From Thalassotalea sp. 273M-4 (lineage in GTDB: Bacteria; Pseudomonadota; Gammaproteobacteria; Enterobacterales; Alteromonadaceae), in NCBI RefSeq assembly GCF_041410465.1, contig NZ_CP166961.1, forward strand, positions 1,488,001 through 1,552,000: a stretch of 64,000 bases of DNA, given 5' to 3'. Of this stretch, positions 7,782 through 15,988 are shown one piece after another. Positions within the stretch are counted from its first letter, which is position 1. The number at the start of each line of letters is the position of its first letter. Made by a program: the position numbers and the translations under genes. The notes beneath the pieces were generated by a model that was given only the letters and a program-made list of their open reading frames with translations, was not told where the DNA came from and searched no databases.

Positions 7782-8792
7782 ATGATCAGCACTGAAATAA
7801 TTTTTACCACATTTAATTTATGTAACTATATCGAACCACCGAATGCTTACTATGATTTTGAAAATATCTACTCAGAAAAACAATGGCAAATAAAACAACG
7901 TTGGATCCATAACTATTTGGCCAGTCATAAACCTGATGTGATCGCGTTTCAAGAAGTGTTTTCGATTGACGCATTAAAGCAGCAAATGAATGCCTTGGGC
8001 TACACTTACTTTGCTGTAGTCGATGCGCCCATATGCGAAGACGACTTTATTTATTCGGCACCTGTTGTTGCCATTGCATCTCGTTACCCTATCAGCAACG
8101 TAGTGGGCTTAACAGCCAACGAAAAGGTTAAAGCCTTATTGGGCTTGGCAGCCGATTTTGAACTTAAACGAAAAATTTTGCGAGCAACAGTAACCTTACC
8201 GCATATTGGCGATTGTGATTGTTATGTACTTCATTTTAAATCAAAGCGTGATTTGATTGAGTTTGTGGCTGATCAAGACAAGCCTAAAGCCGATAACAAT
8301 CTTGAAAGAGCTCAATGTAAAGTATTAGGCAGTTGGGGAGCATCGATTCAACGGGGAACGGAAGCCGCTTCGTTGATGATGGATGTGGTCTTAAGGCGAC
8401 ATCAAAGCCAAAATCCTGTGGTGGTATTAGGGGATTTTAATACCGAATTAAATGATGGTGTGCTTAATCACTTAACCACAGATTTTGGCCAATCTTTATC
8501 TTCTAAAGAGTTTAACCAATACACCTTATACGATTCGTGGAACTTATTTATCGATAGCGATAATAACATCACTAATGCTGACAGAGCGCCAACCCACTAC
8601 TATGGCAACAAGGGTTCTGTATTGGATCATATTTTATTTTCAAGAGAATTTGATACTCGTTATGCAAAAAGCACTTTTGAAATTATTGCTTATGAAACCT
8701 ATGACCAGCACTTGATTAGCCCTAAGTTTGAACAAGATGGCTATAGCAGTGATCATGGGGTGGTGTCGGTAACGGTTACTTTAAGGCGTTAA
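7782..8792 (+). CDS. Endonuclease/exonuclease/phosphatase family protein
   Basis: A 336-residue protein of the EEP (DNase I-like) superfamily. The fold's motifs are in order: FTTFNL near residue 8, PDVIAFQEVF near residue 52 (metal-binding Glu), the VVVLGDFNTE catalytic Asp/Asn segment near residue 213, and the C-terminal YSSDHGVVSV with the catalytic His near residue 325. Such enzymes cleave phosphodiesters in nucleic acids, phosphoinositides or sphingomyelin; nothing shows the substrate. There is no signal peptide, so it is cytoplasmic. It stands alone, with about 220 bases of spacer in front. Confidence 0.85.
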   Translation: MISTEIIFTTFNLCNYIEPPNAYYDFENIYSEKQWQIKQRWIHNYLASHKPDVIAFQEVFSIDALKQQMNALGYTYFAVVDAPICEDDFIYSAPVVAIASRYPISNVVGLTANEKVKALLGLAADFELKRKILRATVTLPHIGDCDCYVLHFKSKRDLIEFVADQDKPKADNNLERAQCKVLGSWGASIQRGTEAASLMMDVVLRRHQSQNPVVVLGDFNTELNDGVLNHLTTDFGQSLSSKEFNQYTLYDSWNLFIDSDNNITNADRAPTHYYGNKGSVLDHILFSREFDTRYAKSTFEIIAYETYDQHLISPKFEQDGYSSDHGVVSVTVTLRR

Positions 8793-9039
8793 ATGCCGTT
8801 GTAAATAGGGATAATATACCCACAAATTAATCGGTCAGATATAAAGTGAGCGGCTATCACGTATAAAATAATACGGTACTTAACATAGACATTTTCTAGT
8901 ATGATATGAGCATTGCAACGGATGTAACGTTTCATCTTGATAAATATCAATTGGTAACAAAATTACCTTATATTTTAATAACCCTTTTGATTACAGGCGT
9001 TGCATAATACCCGCTCTAATAATGGTTAGGTGAATAAAG

Positions 9040-9315
9040 ATGATGAAAACCTGTAAACGCTGCGCTTTTCCTATTGCAGATTTTGAAGAGTATTGTGATG
9101 CTTGTGAAGCACTCAATGCAAATGTCTTTGAGTGCTCAAATTGTCAGGCCATTGTTGCGCCCAATCATCCTCAATGCCAACAATGTGGCGAAAATTTAAC
9201 GACCAATAAATTGGCAACAACACCAACTCAGTGTGATGACAGTAATCCATTAAACAGCTTAGCCAATACTCCAGGGTGTTGTGTTCGAATGGTGGTGAAT
9301 AAAAACGACGACTAG
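9040..9315 (+). CDS. Small zinc-ribbon-like protein
   Basis: A 91-residue protein with four CxxC pairs in the first 50 residues (CKRC, CDAC, CSNC, CQQC), the pattern of two zinc ribbons in tandem. The tail is polar and ends with a CC pair. It could be a rubredoxin-like or zinc-ribbon adaptor; function unknown. Two in-frame ATGs open the gene; aggtg lies upstream. A well-formed terminator follows. Confidence 0.7.
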   Translation: MMKTCKRCAFPIADFEEYCDACEALNANVFECSNCQAIVAPNHPQCQQCGENLTTNKLATTPTQCDDSNPLNSLANTPGCCVRMVVNKNDD

Positions 9316-9337
9316 GCTTCCTGCCCGCCTTTAGTGC

Positions 9338-9380
9338 AAACAGAAATCAAAGCTTACCCTTTGACTTCTGTTTTATTTTT
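9338..9380 (+). terminator. Rho-independent terminator of the zinc-ribbon gene
   Basis: Stem aaacagaaatcaaag pairs with ctttgacttctgttt (one internal mismatch), followed by a T-rich tract. Confidence 0.85.
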
Positions 9381-9624
9381 ACTTTTACCTAATACGCCAC
9401 TGTTTATTTTCTGCTCTATTAGCGTTAATTGTTGAATGGTCAATGACCGTTTTGTGCCATTCAGAGTCGTTCAGGCATTCGTAACAAATTAGTGAGATTG
9501 TCAAAAGCAAACGTTCTGTAACGCTAGCGGTGAGGGACTGACCGTAGCGGGGGGAGGCTTGTACTAGCGTAGCGTAAAGCATAAACAAGCTCATCGGAAG
9601 GCAAATCCCTCTCAACCGATATTG
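9381..9624. other. Gene-free spacer at the left edge of the accessory segment
   Basis: A more GC-rich stretch with no credible gene; the long minus frame in it looks like chance. It contains several imperfect repeats of gtagcg/ctagcg near 9522-9573. It could be decayed mobile or repeat DNA bordering the IS remnant. Confidence 0.35.
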
Positions 9625-9843
9625 TTATGCGATATCTGCCGCCAAAGACTCTAAGTACCTTTTGGATCTAAAAGAAAGAAACTCAGGGTTATCTTGACTC
9701 ATACGATTTAAGTATTTATCCAGATTTAGGTATCTAAGAGAGTTTTTGGAAAAAACATCTATGTAGTTAACAAGTGCGGGATCTTGGAAAATTCCAATTA
9801 ACTTATCAAGATACTTATTTGATCCCCCTATCATATCGATCAT
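9625..9843 (-). CDS. Hypothetical protein fragment abutting the IS remnant
   Basis: A 72-codon frame, basic and helical in character (KYLDKLIGIF..., RYLNLDKYLNRM...). The same frame continues rightwards through the antisense of the transposase remnant, so the natural 5' end was probably lost; the ATG used here lies in a CATATG that also gives the first ATG of the transposase remnant on the other strand. It may be the 3' end of a gene cut by the insertion. No family recognised. Confidence 0.3.
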   Translation of the reverse strand: MIDMIGGSNKYLDKLIGIFQDPALVNYIDVFSKNSLRYLNLDKYLNRMSQDNPEFLSFRSKRYLESLAADIA

Positions 9844-10044
9844 ATGCCTTTTGAGCTTGATCATAAGCGAGTTATAGATGGTATCTACCACATTCAAACA
9901 CTCAACAATTGGATGATGCGCTGGAAACAGTGGCTTAGACAATTTAATGGCGTTGGAACGGACTATCTTGATAATTACATCGCATGGTTTAGGCAAATGA
10001 ATCAAGCGCAAGGTGATGATAGTTGGCTCAACTTAGCACTGTGA
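9823..10044 (+). mobile_element. Truncated IS1595-type transposase (C-terminal remnant)
   Basis: About 70 codons encode the C-terminal end of a transposase of the IS1595/ISXO2 type: HKRVIDG.YHIQTLNNW..RWKQWLRQFNGVGTDYLDNYIAWFR. The HIQT.N...R.K.WL..FNGV.T.YL.NY..WFR pattern is characteristic. The DDE catalytic core is missing because a TGA precedes the open frame and nothing transposase-like lies upstream. I could not identify terminal inverted repeats. This is a dead element fragment marking past insertion next to the arsenic-type genes. Confidence 0.7.
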
Positions 10045-10088
10045 TGCCAATTGACCATATAATCCCCACCTCATTCGAGATTCTTTAA

Positions 10089-10385
10089 TCATTTAGTATC
10101 TTCAATGCAACACTCATCTTGTAAGAATGAGATCACTGAGAGTAGCTTGTCATACTCAACCGAACAATATAAAACTCTCCCTTCTCTTTTTTGCTTTATT
10201 AACCCTGCTGAAACAAGACTGGAAATGTGGTGTGATAATGTTGAATTTGGAATATCTAACTCATTTTTTAATGTGCCTACGCTAACGCCTTTTTCACCTG
10301 CTTTTACAAGTCTCTTAAATACCAGCAATCTAGTCGCATGACCCAACTCTTTAAAAGCTTTGGCTATGTCTTCAGTTCTCATCAT
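10089..10385 (-). CDS. ArsR/SmtB family transcriptional repressor
   Basis: A 98-residue winged-helix regulator. The segment KELGHATRLLVFKRLVKAGEKGVSVGTLKNELDIPNSTLSHHISSLVSAGLI is the standard ArsR DNA-binding core, with the recognition helix around residues 45-60. A Cys pair near the C-terminus (DECCIED) could take part in metalloid binding. It has an aggag site before the ATG. It is divergent from the permease gene, and the spacer between them holds two copies of an inverted-repeat operator around a good promoter. Likely derepressed by arsenic (III) or a related oxyanion; the inducer is inference. Confidence 0.85.
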   Translation of the reverse strand: MMRTEDIAKAFKELGHATRLLVFKRLVKAGEKGVSVGTLKNELDIPNSTLSHHISSLVSAGLIKQKREGRVLYCSVEYDKLLSVISFLQDECCIEDTK

Positions 10386-10410
10386 TATTAGCTATCTCCT
10401 AAAATATATA

Positions 10411-10480
10411 TTTCGATATTACTAGAAATGAATTGACACGTCCAGTATTCGGATCTATCATTTCCACATTACTAGAAATG
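10411..10480 (+). promoter_or_regulatory. Promoter and paired operators of the arsR/permease region
   Basis: Two copies of ATTTCnnnATTACTAGAAAT (10411-10430 and 10461-10480), exactly 50 bases apart, each with ATTTC/GAAAT arms. Between and over them lies a near-perfect sigma70 promoter reading right: TTGACA at 10434-10439, 17-base spacer, TATCAT at 10457-10462. The second operator overlaps the -10 box and start site and the first sits just upstream of the -35 box, as expected for repression by the adjacent ArsR protein. Confidence 0.8.
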
Positions 10481-10493
10481 TAAGATTTTAAAT

Positions 10494-11408
10494 ATGAATA
10501 TAACTGAAGAAATGGTTTTTGATACTTTAAATATGTTTGGCTTTTTAGCCGTAGAGCTAACTTTACTTTTTTTGGCGATTAGTTATGTCGTTGGTGTTCT
10601 ACAGGAGTACATTCCTCCAACAAAAATACAGAGCATATTAAGCAGTAAAAACGGAAAAGGATACTTTGTCGCAAGTTTGCTTGGTGCAATAACACCATTT
10701 TGCTCTTGCTCTACAATCCCTTTCTTGAAAGGACTTCTTCGTGCTAAAGCGGGATTTGGAACGATGATGGTTTTCTTGTTCGCAAGTCCTCTACTTAACC
10801 CAATTATTATTGGCTTATTCGCTGTTACTTTTGGAATAAAAGTCACGCTATTTTACTTTGCAATAGCGATGGGTGTATCAATTGTTGCAGGAGTAATGCT
10901 CGAAAAACTAGGGTTTGAAAAGTACGTGAAGTCAGAAGCTTATGTTGAGCCTGAAAAAAAGGGATGTGGGGCGACTTGTGGAGGCAAAGCAAAGCCTGAA
11001 AGCAAATGGGTAAAAATCTGGAAAAGCACTTGGAGCGACTTTAAAAAAGTATTGCCTTATTTGATAGGTGGTATTGCGATAGGGTCACTTATCTATGGCT
11101 TTATGCCAACAGAGTTTGTAGCAAATGTTGCTAGTGAGAATAACCCATTTGCTATTCCATTTGCCGCAGTTATCGGTATTCCATTATACATAAGAGCTGA
11201 AGCAGTTATTCCTCTAAGTGCGGCATTAGCAGCTAAAGGGATGGGACTTGGTGCGGTTATGGCATTAATTATAGGTAGTGCTGGAGCTAGCTTGACAGAA
11301 GTCATCTTGCTTAAATCAATCTTCAAAAACAAGATGATCTGGGCATTTCTGATTGTAATTTTATCAATGGCTATTAGCGCAGGGTTTCTATATCAATTTA
11401 TTTTTTAG
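10494..11408 (+). CDS. ArsP/DUF318-type permease
   Basis: A 304-residue inner-membrane protein with about eight membrane segments in two halves. The first half has the PFCSCSTIPFLKGLLRA motif that defines the DUF318 permeases, and the cytosolic linker has a Cys-containing stretch (KKGCGATCGGKAK). ArsP members export trivalent organoarsenicals such as methylarsenite; other DUF318 proteins handle different metals, so the substrate is inferred from the divergent ArsR. The gene starts 32 bases after the -10 box and has only a weak ribosome-binding site. A perfect terminator follows. Confidence 0.8.
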   Translation: MNITEEMVFDTLNMFGFLAVELTLLFLAISYVVGVLQEYIPPTKIQSILSSKNGKGYFVASLLGAITPFCSCSTIPFLKGLLRAKAGFGTMMVFLFASPLLNPIIIGLFAVTFGIKVTLFYFAIAMGVSIVAGVMLEKLGFEKYVKSEAYVEPEKKGCGATCGGKAKPESKWVKIWKSTWSDFKKVLPYLIGGIAIGSLIYGFMPTEFVANVASENNPFAIPFAAVIGIPLYIRAEAVIPLSAALAAKGMGLGAVMALIIGSAGASLTEVILLKSIFKNKMIWAFLIVILSMAISAGFLYQFIF

Positions 11409-11415
11409 TCTAGGT

Positions 11416-11443
11416 AAACGCACTCTATATAGAGTGCGTTTTT
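11416..11443 (+). terminator. Rho-independent terminator of the permease gene
   Basis: Perfect 11-bp stem aaacgcactct / agagtgcgttt with an atat loop, followed by a short T run. Confidence 0.9.
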
Positions 11444-11640
11444 ACATAAAATAGTAGATTAACAACACGAAAAAGGATCAGCGCCATATAAAGACAGTAT
11501 CAAATAAATATTCAATATCCGCTTTTCTCTGTTTCATGTCAACGTTCCTTAAGCTAGTATAAGGATAGCGTTGCATTCACCAGTTGAACTCACAGCTCTT
11601 AAGAGACATTAGCACTTTCAATAAGTTAAAGTCTAAAAGG

Positions 11641-13284
11641 TTAAGTTTCGACTTTTTCAAACGCTATATTTTTAGCTCTGGTCGAACTTAATAAAAAGCC
11701 TCTATTAGAGTCAAATGTTATTACTATCTGACCATACTTATCAGAAAATACACTTTTTTTAATTGCAGCTAATTCATGAGGTGCACTTCCAGCCATTTTT
11801 AGAATTAATCCGTTATTAGTCGCTGTTAGTTTATAGCAGCTGTCCAATTCTCGTGAGTAATACTTCCCCGTATAATCTGATGGTAAGCTAAAATCCCCTT
11901 CGCTGACTTTCTCATATTCTGTCAATTTCTTAAGACCATGACGCATCGTCATGATTGTAATCGTAGAATTAGGGTTTAATGTTAATTGTGCTTGATTTCC
12001 GTCAGAGGAATAAACATTTAATGAGTTAGTTGATTCCCCATGACCATAAACCTCAGACTTATTTCGATTATTAACCTGATAAAAAATAGAAGCATTATCC
12101 TTGGTTAGAGAAATCTTTTGCTTTAGCTCGTCACTCCAATAATCTCCTAGAAAACTAGTTACCTTTGTGTTGATAATTTTTTTATTTTGTTCCTCATGCA
12201 GCCTATCTTCGCCCTGAACTTCAAATACCACATTCGAGAGGCCTTGCGCTAAATTCTTGGTATTTACATATCCATCATTACAAAGAATTCCAAATGCAGT
12301 TTTTTTCTCAGGGAAGATCATGCTCATAGCTCGATAACCGGCATCTCCACCTCCATGATGAATTCTTTGCATTCCATTAAAACTATCTACTTCTAATCCG
12401 AAAGCATAATGTAGACTCTCGCCATTTCGATATTTCCCAACTTTGATCATCTCTCGAAAAACACTTTTATTATTAGATCCTGATATACCTTCCAGGAACG
12501 CAGAAAACCAAATCTGTAAGTCTTTATTAGTGGTATATAAACCACTTGCGCCAACAATATCCATAGTATTAAAAGCCAATGAGTAGCTCTCGTCGGAAGG
12601 CCAATATCCGCTTGCTCGCAGTTTAATGAGTTCAGTATGATTATCATTAAAATGAGAATGATGCATACCAAGCGGTTTAAATATATTTTCGGTCGTAAAT
12701 TCCCTAAAGCTTTGCTTAGTTACGATTTCTACTATTTTGGCTAAAAGATAGTAATTTGAGTTCGAATACATGTATTGTTCCCCAGGGTTGAAGTTAAGCG
12801 CTTCTTGCCTAGTTAAAAATGTCATTGCATCCTTATCCGTGTAATCGATACTTTCTCCAAATCCCCCCAAATAAGTCAGATGATCCATATCTCGAATACC
12901 ACTTGTATGGTGAATTAAGTCAGATACCAATATTCTTTTCGCATATTCTGGAAATTGAGGGAAAAACTTAGATAAAGAGTCTGTAAGACTTATTTTTTCT
13001 TCTTTAACTAACAGAGCTACTGCGTATGCCGTGAATTGTTTCGACGTGGATCCAATTAAGAAGCGATTATCACTTGTGATAGGCGTGGAGTATTCCAGAT
13101 TTGATAACCCATATCCTTTATCAAAAACAGTCTTTCCATTTTGAGTGATTGCTACTGAACAGCCTGGGCCGTTCGCGTTAATATTGGAGAAAACAGCATC
13201 TATATCATCTAAATTTAATTCATCAGCGATCGAAGCTGTAGAGTAAGTTAAAGCCAAACTTAATATGGTGTTTCGGATAATCAA
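11641..13284 (-). CDS. Secreted serine hydrolase, class C beta-lactamase/DD-peptidase family
   Basis: A 547-residue protein with a signal peptide (cleavage near residue 20). The catalytic domain has the three family motifs: STSK (Ser79, Lys82), a YSN triad member in EQYMYSNSNY, and HHGGGDAGY in the KTG position. A C-terminal domain of about 200 residues (beta-rich, with GKYYSRELD) is like the lipocalin-type domains seen in esterase/EstB-like members. Likely periplasmic esterase or D-amino-acid peptidase rather than a resistance beta-lactamase. The TTG start has aagga six bases upstream. Codon use is more AT-rich than in the neighbouring core genes. Confidence 0.8.
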   Translation of the reverse strand: MIIRNTILSLALTYSTASIADELNLDDIDAVFSNINANGPGCSVAITQNGKTVFDKGYGLSNLEYSTPITSDNRFLIGSTSKQFTAYAVALLVKEEKISLTDSLSKFFPQFPEYAKRILVSDLIHHTSGIRDMDHLTYLGGFGESIDYTDKDAMTFLTRQEALNFNPGEQYMYSNSNYYLLAKIVEIVTKQSFREFTTENIFKPLGMHHSHFNDNHTELIKLRASGYWPSDESYSLAFNTMDIVGASGLYTTNKDLQIWFSAFLEGISGSNNKSVFREMIKVGKYRNGESLHYAFGLEVDSFNGMQRIHHGGGDAGYRAMSMIFPEKKTAFGILCNDGYVNTKNLAQGLSNVVFEVQGEDRLHEEQNKKIINTKVTSFLGDYWSDELKQKISLTKDNASIFYQVNNRNKSEVYGHGESTNSLNVYSSDGNQAQLTLNPNSTITIMTMRHGLKKLTEYEKVSEGDFSLPSDYTGKYYSRELDSCYKLTATNNGLILKMAGSAPHELAAIKKSVFSDKYGQIVITFDSNRGFLLSSTRAKNIAFEKVET

Positions 13285-13405
13285 TTTCGTTCCTTGAAGA
13301 TATTTTGATATTTGAAGAGAAGATTTGAACGACCGTAGTTCGCTCTAAGAAGACATTAACCTTTTCAGTTAGTTAACGTCAAACTTGGAACCACATGATA
13401 TATCA

Positions 13406-13918
13406 TTAAATGCTGGCTGCGCTCACAATATCGTCTAGCTTCTTAAGATTTACTATATCTATGCTTTTAATACACAAAGGGCTTCCCGTGTATAAAACAA
13501 CTTCATATGCACCAGCTCCCACCGCTAATTCTCGAAAGGCCCTGTCTTCAATCTGGCTCAGTCCACCCTCAAGTTTTTCCATTGGATGTATTACAATAGT
13601 GGGTGCAGGTTTAAGAGAAAACTTCCCGATTAACGTATATATGGCATGCTGCAAAATTTTCTCAGCGACGAAAAAGTTATTAAGTAAAAAACGAGGGTGG
13701 GAAAATGGATTTATAGATTCTTCATTAGAGGATGTTGGATGCTGGGCATCATTACCAATTGCCGCTATGACCTTAACCCCTTTGCTGTTTTGTCTGGTCA
13801 ATAGATAGGGTTTTTCATCAAACTCTTTGCCCGTTTTCGTCTCCACCACTCTTATGCGGTTTTCCCATATTTGGACATAAATAATCGGGCTAAACTTGTT
13901 TAAAATTTTTCTAAGCAT
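13406..13918 (-). CDS. MreB-like protein limited to the N-terminal actin subdomain
   Basis: A 170-residue protein that aligns by eye with the first 140-150 residues of MreB: a beta-hairpin start (IYVQIWENRIRVVETKTGKEF), the KVIAAIGNDA loop, an NPFSHPR...FFVAEKILQHAI helix and APTIVIHPM...IEDRAFRELAVGAGAYEVVLYTGSPL, which mirrors the MreB RRAIRESALGAGAREV segment. The phosphate-1 loop of actins (DLGT) is replaced by QIWE, and domains IB-II with the second phosphate loop are absent, so ATP hydrolysis is unlikely. Similar short proteins occur in Vibrio. It may cap or modulate MreB filaments, but that is inference. Confidence 0.75.
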   Translation of the reverse strand: MLRKILNKFSPIIYVQIWENRIRVVETKTGKEFDEKPYLLTRQNSKGVKVIAAIGNDAQHPTSSNEESINPFSHPRFLLNNFFVAEKILQHAIYTLIGKFSLKPAPTIVIHPMEKLEGGLSQIEDRAFRELAVGAGAYEVVLYTGSPLCIKSIDIVNLKKLDDIVSAASI

Positions 13919-13974
13919 TCAATACTTCATCCATCATGATACTGTTATGGCAAAGGGCCGTAGTTCGCTCACAG

Positions 13975-14034
13975 CAGCCGTTCGCTACTGACCATTAATC
14001 AATAACTTACGCTATTTAACCGACAGGCGCAAAT
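13975..14034 (-). repeat. Dispersed 61-bp repeat, copy A
   Basis: Read on the minus strand, this stretch (ATTTGCGCCTGTCGGTTAAA... to ...CGGCTGC) matches bases 41044-41104 on the plus strand at 53 of 61 positions without gaps. A shorter related copy lies near 40351-40410. The core GGTTAAATAGCGTAA is shared by A and the third copy. Confidence 0.75.
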
Positions 14035-14143
14035 GGCCATTCTTTGCCGTTCGTTAACGCCTCAATATGGCCGTATTAAGCTTGGCTAAAATTAACGAGA
14101 TACGAGCGTAAGCCAAGTGTTGAGTCCACCCTTAATGCACTTG

Positions 14144-14689
14144 TCAGCTTGAAAGTACACGCAAAAAAGTTACATAATAACTATTGCTCAATGTAATAGG
14201 AATAACCATATACCCTAAGCCTGTTTGAGAGGTATTTTTGCCAAGTACAATATTGTTACTGCAATCTTTAAACAAAAATAGCTCAACGCTATTCACCCCA
14301 ACAATTGTGCCCAAGTGGGGCAAAATGGAATTATTGCCATGCAAAGAAACAATTCCATTTTCAACTGTCTGTAGATGTTCTGGCTGAGCCGTTTTGATTA
14401 GAGTTCCAGCAGAAAAGGCTTCGACTTTAACTTTATGATTAGTTGTTGTACTTATTAAAAGCGTATCTATTTGCTTGTGCTCTTCTAATGTGAACTCATC
14501 AAATTCAGGCCAAACTATCTGCGAAAAATATATGACAGAACCACCTAGGAGGTCCGTACTTTTATTACTATATTCTCCATTAAGTTCTGATGCCTCTTTC
14601 ATTTTACAAAAATCCACACTTTCGCTTGGCTTCTTTGAAGCACAACCATTTACAAAAATAAAAAGTGTGAAGATTAATAGATATTTCAT
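14144..14689 (-). CDS. Putative lipoprotein of unknown function
   Basis: A 181-residue protein with a lipoprotein signal: short hydrophobic stretch and the lipobox VNGC (Cys16), so it is expected to be lipid-anchored to a periplasm-facing membrane. The mature part has two further Cys (C28 and one near residue 142) that could form a disulfide. No known domain is evident. It has a weak ribosome-binding site and sits between repeat-bearing spacers in the accessory segment. Confidence 0.65.
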   Translation of the reverse strand: MKYLLIFTLFIFVNGCASKKPSESVDFCKMKEASELNGEYSNKSTDLLGGSVIYFSQIVWPEFDEFTLEEHKQIDTLLISTTTNHKVKVEAFSAGTLIKTAQPEHLQTVENGIVSLHGNNSILPHLGTIVGVNSVELFLFKDCSNNIVLGKNTSQTGLGYMVIPITLSNSYYVTFLRVLSS

Positions 14690-14954
14690 TTGAATATCGA
14701 ATTAATTCCCGAAATTGTTATCCCGTATACAAATAAAAACAATAATATTTTGCTCAACTTACAGTTCCTCGACTGTCTCTTGTTCGCTCAAAGCGGACGT
14801 CGATGCCCGCCATATCTATTGTTTAATTTACAGATAAGTGTTTGAAAGTCAAACTACTTACGTTAAACAACGATTAACGCTAATAGAGCCTTATTTTCCC
14901 ATCCGTTATCTCTCAATTAGGTTACTCGCCAACTAGGTTAAGTGCTGAGTTAGG

Positions 14955-15209
14955 TTATTTGTAATGACCTAATATGCTACTGTACATTGGGTATTGGTAT
15001 TCTGATTTATAAAACCGTTTCATCAGCTTAAAAATACAAAGCATGGGAATAAACACGGTGAAAAACCATAAAAACTTATATCGATTACAACTTTCATTGA
15101 GCAATAGTGCAGGGTCTATTTCAGAAATGATAAAAAATAAATGATTGCAGCATAGAAATATTAAAACATAACCCACATACATAGCCATGAGTACAGATCG
15201 CTTTGACAT
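14955..15209 (-). CDS. Small inner-membrane protein
   Basis: An 84-residue protein with two hydrophobic segments (about residues 5-28 and 45-62), a short polar loop between them and a charged C-terminus. The ATG with a ggag site seven bases upstream is preferred to the TTG one codon earlier. No family recognised. It is preceded by AT-rich spacer and is probably transcribed alone. Confidence 0.55.
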   Translation of the reverse strand: MSKRSVLMAMYVGYVLIFLCCNHLFFIISEIDPALLLNESCNRYKFLWFFTVFIPMLCIFKLMKRFYKSEYQYPMYSSILGHYK

Positions 15210-15267
15210 CAACAGACTCCAGATGATTTATCTGTGTAAATTTCAATGTTAAAAATTAAAAGAGTCT

Positions 15268-15319
15268 TAGCCCTATTACCATAGCCTTTACGGCTATTTT
15301 TTTGATAAAAATAGGGCTA
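15268..15319 (+). terminator. Nested inverted repeats with a plus-strand T run
   Basis: Inner stem atagcc / ggctat (15281-15286 / 15292-15297) is followed by seven T on the plus strand. It is enclosed in an outer stem tagccctatt / aatagggcta (15268-15277 / 15310-15319). Plus-strand terminator shape, but no plus-strand gene lies directly upstream. Confidence 0.55.
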
Positions 15320-15378
15320 TATCAAAGTATCGTGCTTTAAAGCTTTTTTCGCGCTAGTGGGCAAACGCAAGAACCTTA

Positions 15379-15861
15379 TTAACCACCAAGTAAACCGCCC
15401 AAGCCTTGCTCAAGTAAAGACTTAGCTTGCGAGCCCTGATCGGTATTTAAATAAGATAAGGCTTGACTGGCAAATGATTGGATCATCGCAGGATCTAAGC
15501 CAAGGGCGTCAAACTGGCTTTTTAAGTTGGCTAACCCTTTCATTGAGTCTGAATACTCAGATGCTTTGCCTAACAAACCACCAAGCCCTCCAGAAGACAA
15601 TGAGCTTGATACATCAGGCGCTGCCCCAAGTAAACCATCAAGACCAGGAATGGCATCGGTTAAACTTGCAAAGTCAGATGTTGATAAATTCCCTTTCGCA
15701 AACTGAAACAGTGAACCCAAACCACCACTGGCTTGAGATTTACTAATGTCTAAGTTGTTTACTAAACTGTCGACCATACCGGAGCTGCTTATTACACTTT
15801 CCTCTGCTTGAGGGGCAAATGAGAAAATCAGCAGAAACGTCATCAGGGCAAGATGCTTCAT
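15379..15861 (-). CDS. DUF2780 domain secreted protein
   Basis: A 160-residue protein with a signal peptide (AQAEE-like cleavage near residue 19) and a Gly/Ser/Leu-rich mature part: LVNNLDISKSQASGGLGSLFQFAK, repeated GGLGGLLGKA and a C-terminal LLEQGLGGLLGG. This composition and order is typical of DUF2780 proteins found in many gammaproteobacteria; function unknown. The internal ATG is chosen over an upstream one because it is preceded by agagg and gives a proper signal peptide. Confidence 0.8.
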   Translation of the reverse strand: MKHLALMTFLLIFSFAPQAEESVISSSGMVDSLVNNLDISKSQASGGLGSLFQFAKGNLSTSDFASLTDAIPGLDGLLGAAPDVSSSLSSGGLGGLLGKASEYSDSMKGLANLKSQFDALGLDPAMIQSFASQALSYLNTDQGSQAKSLLEQGLGGLLGG

Positions 15862-15988
15862 AATAGAACCTCTAAGTGTTAAAAAAAACGTCATCATAAG
15901 ACTAGTCTATCTGTGGCGTATTGGTTAAAAATTCGCTAGGGTAGCGTTTAGGGTGGTTGAAATTTATACAGATTAAACGGAGCTTTTG

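Noticed and set aside
9385..9615. 76-codon minus-strand ORF left of the IS remnant
   Set aside because: No ribosome-binding site, no domain and an odd composition; the bases look like degraded repeat DNA.
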